Source of the DNA: Kribbella flavida DSM 17836
Lineage (GTDB): Bacteria; Actinomycetota; Actinomycetes; Propionibacteriales; Kribbellaceae
NCBI RefSeq assembly: GCF_000024345.1
Contig: NC_013729.1
Span: 3,162,001 to 3,226,000, forward strand
Direction of reading: 5' to 3'
Length of the DNA stretch: 64,000 nt
Positions 1-10,187 of this stretch are shown in pieces; the stretch's first letter is position 1; each line of letters begins with the position of its first letter. Made by a program: the position numbers and the translations under genes. The notes beneath the pieces were generated by a model, which was not told the origin of the DNA, did not search any database, and saw nothing but the letters and a program-made list of their open reading frames with translations.

Positions 1-1007
1 CGGTGGCGATCACGTTCGACGTTCCGGCCGAGCTGGCCGCGGAGTACGAGTTCCAGGCCGGGCAGCACCTGACTGTGCGGCGGGTAGGGGAGGACCTCCG
101 GCGCAGCTACTCGATCTGCTCGCCGGCCGGCTCCGGCGTCCTGCGAATCGGCGTCAAGCGCATCCCCGGCGGCGAGTTCTCGTCGTACGCCGCGAGCGAG
201 CTCAAACCCGGCGACACGATCGAGGTGATGACGCCGCTCGGCCGGTTCGGCACCACGCTCGACCCGCAGCACGACCGGCACTACGCGTTCGTCGCCGCCG
301 GCAGCGGGATCACGCCGGTGCTGTCGCTGGTCGCCACCATCCTGCGCGAGGAGCCACTCAGCCGGGTGACGCTGGTCTACGGCAACCGGACCGCCGGCTC
401 GGTGATGTTCGCCGACGAGCTGGCCGACCTCAAGGACCGGTACGCCGAACGCCTGCACCTGGTGCACGTGCTGTCCCGCGAGAGCACCGAGGTCGAGCTG
501 TTCAGCGGCCGGATCGACCGCGGCCGGCTGCGCCGCATGCTGGACACGATCCTGCCGGTGAAGACCGTCGACGAGTGGTTCCTGTGCGGCCCATACGCGA
601 TGGTCGTCGGCGCGCAGGACCTGCTGCTCGAGCAGGGCGTCGCGCGGGAGCAGGTGCACGCCGAGTTGTTCCACGTCGGCGACGAGGCGCCGGTGACCCG
701 GGTCGAGCAGACCGTGGTCGACGAGGACGCCGCCGAGGTGACGGTGATCCTGGACGGCCGCCGCTCGACGTTCGGTCTCACCGAGCACGGCAGACCGGTG
801 CTGGACGCGACGCTCGCGGTCCGGTCCGACGCGCCGTTCGCCTGCAAGGGCGGCGTGTGCGGCACCTGCCGCGCGAAGGTTGTCGAGGGCACCGTCCGGA
901 TGGACACCAACTGGGCCCTCGAACCCGACGAGATCGCCGCCGGCTACGTGCTCACCTGCCAGTCCCACCCGACCACCCCCAAGGTCACCCTCGACTTCGA
1001 CGCCTGA
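1..1007 (+). CDS. paaE: PaaE-type phenylacetyl-CoA epoxidase reductase, 5' end missing
   Basis: This is the electron-transfer subunit that passes electrons from NAD(P)H through FAD and a [2Fe-2S] cluster to an oxygenase, most likely the PaaABCDE phenylacetyl-CoA epoxidase in the cytoplasm. Reading from the first in-frame codon (base 3), the order is an FAD-binding domain with RSYSICS near residue 34, a nucleotide-binding motif GSGITPVLS near residue 100, and a plant-type ferredoxin domain whose cluster cysteines are C281, C286, C289 and C319. The start codon lies outside the window: the frame is open to base 1 and the usual N-terminal strand is absent. The rest of a paa operon, if present, would be upstream. 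Another ring-hydroxylase reductase is possible. Confidence 0.85.
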   Translation, partial: VAITFDVPAELAAEYEFQAGQHLTVRRVGEDLRRSYSICSPAGSGVLRIGVKRIPGGEFSSYAASELKPGDTIEVMTPLGRFGTTLDPQHDRHYAFVAAGSGITPVLSLVATILREEPLSRVTLVYGNRTAGSVMFADELADLKDRYAERLHLVHVLSRESTEVELFSGRIDRGRLRRMLDTILPVKTVDEWFLCGPYAMVVGAQDLLLEQGVAREQVHAELFHVGDEAPVTRVEQTVVDEDAAEVTVILDGRRSTFGLTEHGRPVLDATLAVRSDAPFACKGGVCGTCRAKVVEGTVRMDTNWALEPDEIAAGYVLTCQSHPTTPKVTLDFDA

Positions 1008-1097
1008 CCCGGTGGCCGGTAGCTGCCACCGGCGTCGCCGAGCCGGCCGAGCGGGAAAGATGCGGAGCGCTCTGCTTCCTTTTTCCTGGGGGTTCGG

Positions 1098-2738
1098 ATG
1101 TCAGGACGCTGGATGTCGCTCGGTGTGGCGGGTGCGCTCGTCGCCGGTCTGCTCGGAGCCGCCCAGGGCACGGCCGGCCACGCTGCGGCCGATGCCGGCT
1201 CGGCAGCGGTCGGCGCTGCCGGGCCGGGAAAAGCACCAGCCGTGCCAGTTCTGTCCTGGAAGCCGTGCGGTCAGTCCGCCCCTGAGTTCGAGTGCGCGAC
1301 GGCGAAGGTCCCGCTGGACCACGACCAGCCGCACGGACCGGCGATCAGCCTCGCGCTGACCAGGATCCGCGCCACCGACCCGTCCCGGCGCATCGGCTCC
1401 CTCTTCCTGAATCCAGGCGGCCCCGGCAGCTCGGGCGTCGACTTCGCCCAGTCGGTCGGCAAGACGCTGTACTCCGCCGAGGTGCGGGCCCGGTTCGACC
1501 TCGTCGGCTTCGACCCGCGCGGCGTGGCGGCGAGTACGCCGCTCACCTGCTTCGACACCGCCGAGCAGGCGGCCGCGGCGACCGCGCCGTTCGCGTTCCC
1601 GGTCACCGTGGCCGAGGAACGCGAGTGGGTGAAGTACGACCGCGCGTACGCCGCGGCCTGCGCCCGGCGGGCCGGACCGGTGATCGACCACATGTCCACC
1701 GCCAACGTCGCCCGCGACCTCGACCTGCTGCGGGCCGCGGTCGGCGACCAGAAGCTGACGTACGCCGGGTACTCCTACGGCACCTACATCGGCTCGGTGT
1801 ACGCGAACCTGTTCCCGCACCGGGTGCGCGCGGTGCTCATCGACGGCGTGATCGACCCGGTCTCGGACGCGACCGGCCGCAACGGCGAGTGGCGCCGGCA
1901 ACCGGTCGACGCGCGGCTGAAGAGCGAGCAGGGCGCCTACCAGACCCTGCGCGAGTTCCTGCGGCTGTGCGACGCCGGCGGTGCGACGTGCGCCTTCAGC
2001 GGCGGTAATCCCACGGCTCGGTACGACGCGCTGGCGGCCCGCCTGCGCAAGCAGCCGATCACGATGCCGGACGGCGAGGGTGGCAGCGTGGTCGTCACCT
2101 ATGCGGACCTGGTCACCACCTCGCTCGTCGCGATGTACTCGCCGGTGGACTGGCCCGAGTTCGCGAAGTACCTGCAGGGTCTGGACATCGCGTCTGCCGG
2201 GGCGGTACGGGCCGCACGCGCCGCACTCGCGGACCCGCCGTACACCCAAGGCGCGGAGGGCTTCTACGGCGTCTGGTGCACGGACTCGCTGAACCCGAGC
2301 TCGGCCTCCGCCTGGGCCCGCGCCGCCCGGGCTGCCGACCGCCAGTGGCCGTACTTCGGGCGACGCTGGATCTGGGGATCCAGCATCTGCGCCAACTGGC
2401 CGGGGAGGGACGCCGACCGCTACCTCGGCCCGTTCAGCAAGCCGACGGCGCACCCGGTCCTTGTCGTGGGCAACCGCTGGGATCCCGCCACCCGGTACGA
2501 GGACGCGGTCAGCACGTCCCGGATTCTCGGTCGGGCGCGGCTGCTGACCGTCAGCGGCTGGGGCCACACCTCGTTGTTCACGTCGGCCTGTGCGGACGGC
2601 TACGCGAGCGCTTACCTGCTGACCGGGGCGCTGCCGGCGGCCGGGACGGTGTGCCGCCCCGACGCGGTGCCGTTCGCGGCGACCACCCGGGTGAAGAAGC
2701 CGGCGCCGCCGTACCAGTGGCGTCCGCCGCACCGCTGA
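1098..2738 (+). CDS. Secreted alpha/beta hydrolase, tripeptidyl aminopeptidase (SlpD/E, TAP) type
   Basis: Probable exported peptidase that removes short peptides from protein N-termini outside the cell. The 546-residue protein opens with a signal peptide (charged start, then a Gly/Ala/Leu core up to about residue 32). The nucleophile elbow GYSYG places the catalytic serine at residue 226. An Asp in the strand GNRWDPATRYED and a His in GWGHTS near the C-terminus complete the triad, in the TAP-like C-terminal domain. Length and layout fit the Streptomyces SlpD/SlpE family. The start at 1098 follows a G-rich stretch; ATG 1113 is an alternative. It stands alone, about 90 bases after the paaE-like gene. 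Confidence 0.85.
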   Translation: MSGRWMSLGVAGALVAGLLGAAQGTAGHAAADAGSAAVGAAGPGKAPAVPVLSWKPCGQSAPEFECATAKVPLDHDQPHGPAISLALTRIRATDPSRRIGSLFLNPGGPGSSGVDFAQSVGKTLYSAEVRARFDLVGFDPRGVAASTPLTCFDTAEQAAAATAPFAFPVTVAEEREWVKYDRAYAAACARRAGPVIDHMSTANVARDLDLLRAAVGDQKLTYAGYSYGTYIGSVYANLFPHRVRAVLIDGVIDPVSDATGRNGEWRRQPVDARLKSEQGAYQTLREFLRLCDAGGATCAFSGGNPTARYDALAARLRKQPITMPDGEGGSVVVTYADLVTTSLVAMYSPVDWPEFAKYLQGLDIASAGAVRAARAALADPPYTQGAEGFYGVWCTDSLNPSSASAWARAARAADRQWPYFGRRWIWGSSICANWPGRDADRYLGPFSKPTAHPVLVVGNRWDPATRYEDAVSTSRILGRARLLTVSGWGHTSLFTSACADGYASAYLLTGALPAAGTVCRPDAVPFAATTRVKKPAPPYQWRPPHR

Positions 2739-2841
2739 GCCCGGCGGCCGGAACTCGTCGGCCGCCCTCTGTGCGCCTCCGCCGAACTGTCGGTGGGCGT
2801 TGACAGAATCGGCACCTCACGACTGATGGGGGTGGGGCGCC

Positions 2842-3651
2842 GTGATGGGGCGTTCGCATGCGTTGTCCGGCTGGTGCGCGGGCCTGGTGGTCGCGCCGGT
2901 GATCGGGTTGACCACGGTGGCCGAGGTGGTGCCGTTCGCGGCGGCGACGGCGGGCTACGCGCTGCTGCCCGACCTCGACCACCCGGGCGCGAGCGCGTCC
3001 CGGCTGCTCGGTCCGCTGACGGGCTTCGTGTCCAGCGTGCTCCGGGCGTTCTCCGCCCTGCTGTACTCGCTGACCAAGGGGCCACGCGACGAGGACAGCA
3101 CGGGGCAGCACCGGCATGCCACCCACACGGTGGTCGCGGCGGTGCTGCTCGGGTTCGCGACGTCGAGCGCCGGTGCGGTGGGTGGCTGGCGTGCGGTGCT
3201 GGCGATCGCGCTGCTCGGCTTGATCCTGGCCGCCGACGTGCTGGGGGACTGGGTGCTGCTCGTGGTCGTCGCGGCGGGCGGCTGGACGCTGGCGGGCAGT
3301 TGGCTGCCCGGCACGTCGGCGGTCGAGGCGTTGCGCGGCGGGCTGGACGAGATCGGCAGCTGGATCGGTGCGGCCGTTGCCGTCGGCATGTTCGTGCACT
3401 GTCTCGGTGACAGCCTGACCCGCTCGGGCTGTCCCTGGCTCTGGCCGCTGCCGATCCGCGGCGAGACCTGGTACGAGATCCGCCTGCCCAAGCCGCTGCG
3501 CTTCCGCACCAACGGCCCGGTCGAGAACCTGCTGATCGCTCCGGCCCTGGTCGTCGGCAGCGTTCTGCTGCTCCCGGGCGGTCTCGCCATCGCGCAGGAC
3601 CTCGCCACCACGATCTGGTCCACCACGTCGGTCTGGCTGGCGGGCCGATGA
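2842..3651 (+). CDS. Membrane-bound metal-dependent hydrolase (YdjM/DUF457-like)
   Basis: Integral membrane protein of 269 residues with the N-terminal signature of the YdjM/DUF457 family: a short start MMGRSHALSG with an early His, then alternating hydrophobic helices. Conserved acidic/His sites are visible in LLPDLDHPGA (around residue 50), HRHATHT (around 91-97) and HCLGDSLTRSGCPWLWPL (around 190-207). These are the likely metal ligands. The real substrate is unknown; an E. coli relative is induced by DNA damage. GTG 2842 is followed directly by ATG 2845, and either could start. Its stop overlaps the start of the next gene by ATGA, so the two are probably translated together. Confidence 0.8.
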   Translation: MMGRSHALSGWCAGLVVAPVIGLTTVAEVVPFAAATAGYALLPDLDHPGASASRLLGPLTGFVSSVLRAFSALLYSLTKGPRDEDSTGQHRHATHTVVAAVLLGFATSSAGAVGGWRAVLAIALLGLILAADVLGDWVLLVVVAAGGWTLAGSWLPGTSAVEALRGGLDEIGSWIGAAVAVGMFVHCLGDSLTRSGCPWLWPLPIRGETWYEIRLPKPLRFRTNGPVENLLIAPALVVGSVLLLPGGLAIAQDLATTIWSTTSVWLAGR

Positions 3652-4382
3652 GCCGCCGGACGGTCAACCTCGGCGAGACCGGCCTGACGGAGCTCGACCC
3701 GGCTCTCCGGGAGCACACCGGGCTCCGCGAGCTCTACCTGCACGGCAACCGGCTCGCCTCCTTGCCCGACTGGCTCGGCGACTTCGCGGAGCTGCGGATT
3801 CTCGACCTGAGTCACCAGCCGCTGGCCTTGCTGCCGTCGACGCTGGGGCAGCTGGCGAGCCTGGAGTTCCTCTATGTCAGCGATCTGGCAGTGACCTCAT
3901 TGCCGGACTCCCTGGGGGGACTGACCTCGCTGCTCTACCTCGGGGCCACTGACAACGGCCTCAGCGAGGTGCCCGCGTCCCTGGGCGGCCTCCGGAACCT
4001 GGTCGAGCTCCGCGTGTACGGCAACCAGTTCACCACGCTGCCCACCGAGTACGGCGGCCTCTCGGCGCTCCGCGAACTCCACCTCGACCGCAATCCGTTG
4101 ACCGGTCTGCCCGGCACCTTCGACCAACTGACGGAGCTGCGGGTGGTCAGTCTGCGCGGTGCGGCGTTGACGGAGTTCCCGGTCGCGCTGAGCAGACTGC
4201 CGCAGCTGCGTCAGCTGGACCTGCGCGCCAACCGCATCACCCGGCTGCCGGACCTCGGCTCCGACGCGTTCCCGGCGCTGGAAAAGCTCGACCTGCGCTG
4301 GCTCGATCTCCCGGTCGTGCCCGAGTGGGTCCACGACCTGGAACGCCGGGGCTGCCTGGTCTACCGGACCGCCGCCGGATAG
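3648..4382 (+). CDS. Leucine-rich repeat protein
   Basis: A 244-residue protein made almost entirely of leucine-rich repeats of about 23 residues (L..LP..L..L..L.L..N.L pattern), roughly nine copies from residue 20 to 230. The repeats form a curved solenoid used to bind proteins. No signal peptide or membrane segment is visible, so it is expected in the cytoplasm. The start overlaps the stop of the membrane hydrolase by ATGA, which suggests translational coupling and perhaps a shared complex. Its partner is unknown. It converges on the minus-strand gene that ends at 4395. Confidence 0.8.
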   Translation: MSRRTVNLGETGLTELDPALREHTGLRELYLHGNRLASLPDWLGDFAELRILDLSHQPLALLPSTLGQLASLEFLYVSDLAVTSLPDSLGGLTSLLYLGATDNGLSEVPASLGGLRNLVELRVYGNQFTTLPTEYGGLSALRELHLDRNPLTGLPGTFDQLTELRVVSLRGAALTEFPVALSRLPQLRQLDLRANRITRLPDLGSDAFPALEKLDLRWLDLPVVPEWVHDLERRGCLVYRTAAG

Positions 4383-4394
4383 CCCGGTCCAAGG

Positions 4395-4907
4395 TCAGAG
4401 CCGGTCCTGCGTCCGGCCGAGCAGGTACGACGGCGCCCCGCCGGCTTCGAGCGAGGCGGCGAAGCGCCGGCGGTTGCGCAGGCTCGGCCAGCACTCCCAG
4501 GCGATCAGGGGAACGGCCAGCAGCGCGCCGACCAGGATCGGCCAGTAGCTGTCGACGACGAACGCGATCGGGATCGTCACCATGAACACCGCCTCGCACA
4601 GCACGAAGCGGACGAACCCCGCACGGTTGAAGGCCTGCCACGACCGGTTCTCCACCTCGGCCGGATCGCCGCCGTAGGGCAGCGGCTGCGCGCGGAAGCC
4701 GGCCACCTCGCAGTACGCGTAGGCGGCCGCGGCCAGCACCACGGGGACCAGGAGCGACCAGGTCTCCGGCCGGTGGCCCAGCCCGATGTCGGCAAAAGCG
4801 AACCACAGAGCACCGGCGATCGCCGGCACGGGCAGGACCAGCGTGATCATCGTGATCGAAACCGATTCGGCCGCCGGCGGGCGGGGAGCGTTCACAGGGG
4901 TGGACAC
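4395..4907 (-). CDS. Hypothetical membrane protein
   Basis: I do not recognise the family. Started at GTG 4907 the product has 170 residues. It has two hydrophobic segments near the N-terminus (around residues 15-55), a soluble piece with an acidic GGDPAEVENRSWQAFNRAG stretch, then two more hydrophobic segments around residues 90-135 and a basic tail (RNRRRF). An upstream ATG at 4979 would add 24 residues, but they look like untranslated sequence. It is divergent from dapA across an AT-rich region and convergent with the leucine-rich-repeat gene. Confidence 0.55.
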   Translation of the reverse strand: MSTPVNAPRPPAAESVSITMITLVLPVPAIAGALWFAFADIGLGHRPETWSLLVPVVLAAAAYAYCEVAGFRAQPLPYGGDPAEVENRSWQAFNRAGFVRFVLCEAVFMVTIPIAFVVDSYWPILVGALLAVPLIAWECWPSLRNRRRFAASLEAGGAPSYLLGRTQDRL

Positions 4908-4998
4908 GGCACCGACGGTAGCGGCTGAGAGGTCCGTCCGCTGCGCCCAGATCTGCACGTACCGCCACCGGATGCTCACTAACCGTGTTCACAGAAAC

Positions 4999-5013
4999 TT
5001 TTTCCGACTTTTT
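4999..5013. promoter_or_regulatory. Two T5 tracts spaced 10 bp (possible bent DNA)
   Basis: Two runs of five T (4999-5003 and 5009-5013) lie exactly one helical turn apart inside a tandem decamer ACTTTTTCCG/ACTTTTTCGA. Such phasing is rare in this GC-rich DNA and is the pattern known to bend DNA. It lies between divergent genes (membrane protein and dapA), so a promoter-upstream role is plausible but unproven. Confidence 0.35.
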
Positions 5014-5061
5014 CGATGAAAGCTGTAACGACTCCTGGCGCCTGCCCGATAGGACGAGTGA

Positions 5062-5103
5062 GCCTGGTGGCTGCCCGGACCCCCGAGCGGACAGCCACCA
5101 GGC
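5062..5103. other. 12-bp perfect inverted repeat upstream of dapA
   Basis: Arms 5062-5073 (GCCTGGTGGCTG) and 5092-5103 (CAGCCACCAGGC) are perfectly complementary, with an 18-base loop. There is no T-run after either arm and no gene ends here, because the flanking genes are divergent. A plain terminator is therefore unlikely; a regulatory hairpin or operator is possible. Confidence 0.5.
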
Positions 5104-5132
5104 CTACTCATGTCCCGAGGTGTTCGGAGCGG

Positions 5133-5138
5133 TAATCT
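5133..5138 (+). promoter_or_regulatory. -10 element of dapA (leaderless)
   Basis: TAATCT lies seven bases before ATG 5146, the spacing expected if transcription begins at the start codon. No convincing -35 box is visible. This spacing decides the start chosen for dapA over the in-frame ATG at 5110. Confidence 0.5.
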
Positions 5139-5145
5139 GACCCCC

Positions 5146-6056
5146 ATGTCCTCAGCTGCGTCCTCCGCCCCGACAGCCCCGCCTTTCGGCCGGCTGACCA
5201 CGGCGATGATCACCCCGTTCCGCACGGATGGCTCGCTCGATCTCGAGGCCGCGCAGAAGGTCGCCGGCCACCTGGTCGACCAGGGCAACGACGCGCTGAT
5301 CGTCAACGGCACCACCGGCGAGGCCCCGACCACGTCGGACCAGGAGAAGGACCAGCTGGTCCGCGCCGTGCTGGAGGCCGTCGGCGACCGCGCCCAGGTG
5401 GTCGCCGGCGTCGGCACCAACGACACCGCGCACACGATCGCGCTGGCCCAGGCCGCTGAGGCCGCCGGCGCGCACGGACTGCTCGTCGTCACGCCGTACT
5501 ACAACAAGCCGCCGCAGGAAGGCCTGAAGGCGCACTTCACCGCGGTCGCCGACGCGACCGGCCTGCCGAACCTGCTGTACGACATCCCCGGCCGCTCCGG
5601 CGTCGAGATCCGCACCGAGACCCTGATCGCGCTCGCCGATCACCCGCGCATCGTCGCGGTGAAGGACGCCAAGGGCGACGTCGTCGCCGCCGCCAAGGTG
5701 CTGGCGAACACCGACCTGGCCTACTACTGCGGTGCCGACGAGCTCAACCTCGCCTGGCTGGCGATCGGCGCCGCCGGTATCGCCAGCGTCGTCGCGCACG
5801 TCGCGAGCCCGCAGTACCGGCAGCTGATCGACGCCGCCGTCGCCGGCGACCTGGCCACCGCCCGGGAGCTCGACCGACGGCTGATCCCGGCCGTCGAGGC
5901 GATCATGACCCGGACCCAGGGCGCGATCATGGTCAAGGCCGCGCTCAAGCTGCTCGGCGTGACCGAGCACGCGACCGTCCGGCTGCCGCTGGTCGAGGCG
6001 ACCACTGCGCAGGTCGACGGGCTCACCACCGATCTCAAGACGTCAGGACTGGTTGC

Positions 6057-6060
<4 letters not shown>
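5146..6060 (+). CDS. dapA: 4-hydroxy-tetrahydrodipicolinate synthase
   Basis: Condenses pyruvate with L-aspartate semialdehyde, the committed step to diaminopimelate and lysine. The 304-residue TIM barrel shows the family landmarks: NGTTGEAPT with Thr56/Thr57, Tyr145 in LLYDIPGRSG and the Schiff-base Lys173 in VAVKDAKGD. ATG 5146 was preferred because it gives the usual N-terminal length (APPFGRLTTAMITPF) and sits at leaderless spacing from TAATCT. The stop overlaps the RNase J gene by ATGA, a pairing known in other actinobacteria, so the two are co-translated. Confidence 0.95.
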
Positions 6061-7751
<1,691 letters not shown>

Positions 7752-7773
7752 CACAGTCGAAAGGGGTGGGCCT

Positions 7774-8802
7774 GTGAGTATCACTGGTGTCAACGGAGCC
7801 GGGCAGCGCCGGCCCACCATGAAAGAGGTCGCCGCCCGGGCTGGCGTCGCGCTGAAGACGGTGTCCCGGGTGGTCAACGAGGAGCCGAACGTCAGCCCGG
7901 AGCTGACCGCCAAGGTCCAGGCCGCGATCAAGGAGCTCAACTACACCCCGAACGAGAGCGCCCGGATGCTGCGCCGCGGCAAGACCGGCACGATCGCCGT
8001 GGTGATCCGCGACATCGGTGACCCGTTCTTCGCCTCGCTCGGCCGCGCGGTCGAGCTGTGGGCCCGGTCCAGCGGCTCGGTGGTGATGATCGGGCTGACC
8101 GACGAGGACCCCGAGCGCGAGCGGGACGTCTGCCTGGAGTTCGTCGCCCGGCGGCCGGACGCGCTGATCATGGCGCCGATCGGGGAGACCCAGGACTACC
8201 TCGCCCCGCACGTCGACGCCGGGATGGCGGTCGTCACGATCGACCGCCCGGCGCACGGGATCGAGGCGGACGCGGTGCTGGCCGACAACGCCGGTGGCAT
8301 CGACCAGGCGATCGACCACCTGGTCCGCCAGGGACACCGCCGGATCGCCTACCTCGGCGACGACGAGCGGATCTTCACCGCCCGCGAACGCGTGGTCGCC
8401 TACCGCGCGGCGATGGCCCGGCACCGGATCGAGGTCGACGAGGACCTGGTCCACCTGTCCGAGCCGACCACCGAGGGCATCGGGATCACGCTGTCCGCCG
8501 TACTGGACCGCCCGGAGCCGGCGACCGCTCTGCTGTCGGCCAACAACATGACCACCGCCGAGGTACTGAGGGGCATGGCCGGCCGTCGTGACCGGGTCGC
8601 GCTGGTCTCCTTCGACGACCTGGCCCTCGGCGACCTGCTCAGCCCGGGCCTGACCGCGGTTGCTCAGTCGGCCGACGTGATGGCCCGGACCGCGATCCAG
8701 CTGATGACCGAGCGCCTGCCCGAACCGCACCGGCCGGGCCGGACCGTTCGCGTCCCGGTCAAGCTCACCATTCGCGGCTCAGGCGAGATCCCGCCTGCCT
8801 GA
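7774..8802 (+). CDS. LacI-family transcriptional regulator
   Basis: A 342-residue repressor with an N-terminal helix-turn-helix (TMKEVAARAGVALKTVSRVVN, residues about 14-34), a hinge helix (ARMLRRGKT) and a periplasmic-binding-protein-like sugar-binding domain. The start is GTG 7774 after an AAGGGG ribosome-binding site, 22 bases after rnj. No transport or sugar-metabolism gene adjoins it, so its effector is unknown and its target may be elsewhere. The final codons form one arm of a terminator hairpin. Confidence 0.9.
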   Translation: MSITGVNGAGQRRPTMKEVAARAGVALKTVSRVVNEEPNVSPELTAKVQAAIKELNYTPNESARMLRRGKTGTIAVVIRDIGDPFFASLGRAVELWARSSGSVVMIGLTDEDPERERDVCLEFVARRPDALIMAPIGETQDYLAPHVDAGMAVVTIDRPAHGIEADAVLADNAGGIDQAIDHLVRQGHRRIAYLGDDERIFTARERVVAYRAAMARHRIEVDEDLVHLSEPTTEGIGITLSAVLDRPEPATALLSANNMTTAEVLRGMAGRRDRVALVSFDDLALGDLLSPGLTAVAQSADVMARTAIQLMTERLPEPHRPGRTVRVPVKLTIRGSGEIPPA

Positions 8803-8807
8803 GCCGC
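8774..8807. terminator. Bidirectional terminator hairpin between lacI-type gene and desaturase
   Basis: Arms 8774-8784 (GCGGCTCAGGC) and 8797-8807 (GCCTGAGCCGC) pair perfectly over 11 bases with a 12-base loop. The hairpin spans the stop codon of the LacI-type gene and faces the convergent desaturase gene ending at 8825. It lacks a T-run, as is common in GC-rich actinobacteria. Confidence 0.7.
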
Positions 8808-8824
8808 TGCCGGTGGGCGTGCCC

Positions 8825-9904
8825 TCAGGCCCGGTACTGCGCGGTCAGCGGGCACTGGAAGGGGTCCCGGGCGCGCAGGCCGACGTTGTTCAGGTAGTCG
8901 GTGACGATCCGGTACGACTCGAACAGGCCGACCTCGGTGTACTTCACGCCGTGCTTGGCGCAGTACTCGCGGACGATCGGCTGGACCCGCCGCAGGTTCG
9001 GGCGGGGCATGCTCGGGAACAGGTGGTGCTCGATCTGGTAGTTCAGGCCGCCGAGCGCGAAGTCGACCAGCAGACCGCCGCGGATGTTGCGCGACATCAG
9101 CACCTGGCGGCGTAGGAAGTCGAGCTTCATCGTGGCCGGGACGAGCGGCATGCCCTTGTGGTTCGGGGCGAACGACGCGCCGAGGAAGACGCCGAACAGC
9201 GCCAGCTGGAGGCCGAGGAAGGCCGCGGCCTTGCCGGGCGGCAGCAGCAGGAACAGCGCGGCCACGTAACCGCCGAGCCGCGAGATGACCACCGCGGCCT
9301 CGATCCGCTCCATCCGGGTGGCGCCGCGCCGGAACTGGTGCTGCAGGCTCGACACGTGCAGGCTGATGCCTTCCAGCGTCAGCAGCGGGAAGAACAACCA
9401 GCCCTGCCGGTCGGTCAACCACTGCGCCGCGCTGCTGCGCCGTACGGCGTTGTCGGGGGTGAACGCGAGCACGCCGGGGCCGATGTCCGGGTCCTTGCCG
9501 ACCTGGTTCGGCGCGTTGTGGTGCTTGCTGTGCTTCGAGCGCCACCAGGTGATGCTCATGCCGGCGATGCCGCCGGCCAGCACCCGCGCGGTCCAGTCGT
9601 TCCAGGCTGCGGAGTCGAAGATCTGCCGGTGCGCGCTGTCGTGGCTCAGGAAGGCGACCTGGGTCAGCACGAGCGCCAGCGCGGCCGCCATGAACAGCTG
9701 GAACCAGGAGTTGCCGAGCAGGACGAATCCGGTGACGATGCCGCCGAGCGAGGCGAGCACCAGACCGATCCGCGTCCAGTAGTAGGCGTACCGGCGGCGC
9801 AGCAGACCCAGGTCGCGCACGGTGTGCGACAGGTCCGTGTAGAGGCTGGCGAACTGCTGCTGCGGCCGCAGCGGGCCGACGTCGTCGGCAACGACTTGGG
9901 ACAC
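8825..9904 (-). CDS. Membrane fatty acid desaturase (acyl-CoA/acyl-lipid type)
   Basis: Di-iron integral membrane desaturase that introduces a double bond into acyl chains, probably for membrane fluidity. All three histidine boxes are present in 359 residues: HDSAH (around residue 90), HSKHH (around 125) and QIEHH (around 290). Hydrophobic segments lie between them. It resembles the DesA3-like group of actinobacteria, which uses oxygen and a separate reductase; none is adjacent. The upstream region carries a 26-bp palindrome 19 bases before the ATG. Confidence 0.92.
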   Translation of the reverse strand: MSQVVADDVGPLRPQQQFASLYTDLSHTVRDLGLLRRRYAYYWTRIGLVLASLGGIVTGFVLLGNSWFQLFMAAALALVLTQVAFLSHDSAHRQIFDSAAWNDWTARVLAGGIAGMSITWWRSKHSKHHNAPNQVGKDPDIGPGVLAFTPDNAVRRSSAAQWLTDRQGWLFFPLLTLEGISLHVSSLQHQFRRGATRMERIEAAVVISRLGGYVAALFLLLPPGKAAAFLGLQLALFGVFLGASFAPNHKGMPLVPATMKLDFLRRQVLMSRNIRGGLLVDFALGGLNYQIEHHLFPSMPRPNLRRVQPIVREYCAKHGVKYTEVGLFESYRIVTDYLNNVGLRARDPFQCPLTAQYRA

Positions 9905-9922
9905 TGGTGAAACCCCATTCCG

Positions 9923-9948
9923 GGTAGTGCATCGGTCGATGCGCTACC
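9923..9948. promoter_or_regulatory. 26-bp palindrome, candidate operator of the desaturase gene
   Basis: Arms 9923-9934 (GGTAGTGCATCG) and 9937-9948 (CGATGCGCTACC) match with one mismatch across a 2-base spacer. The size and symmetry suit a TetR-type dimer pair. Its place just upstream of the desaturase ATG (9904) suggests repression of that gene. Which protein binds is not shown; no TetR gene is nearby. Confidence 0.5.
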
Positions 9949-10187
9949 GGGTCCAGGGCAGCGCCACGAGGAGTGGCCTTCTTCTTCAACGGAACCACGG
10001 GCACCGAGCACACGCAACTCATGGCTCGGCTGTGCAGAAGTTTGCGTATCCGTCCGGGACGTGGTGGATCCCCTTCGGACGTTGCCATCGTCGGTCCGCC
10101 ACCAGCAGCGACCAGCTCGGGCTGAGTTGTCAGGCAGTTCGCCTCGACGTCACGCGGGCGTCATTCCCGAGGAGCACCTTCGGCAGC

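Noticed and set aside
1101..2732. 543-residue minus-strand frame opposite the secreted hydrolase
   Set aside because: Arg/Gly/Val-rich shadow of a clear plus-strand gene with signal peptide and catalytic triad.
9927..10187. Longer PhoD starting at 9927
   Set aside because: The extension is not signal-like; ATG 10188 gives a twin-arginine signal at the N-terminus.
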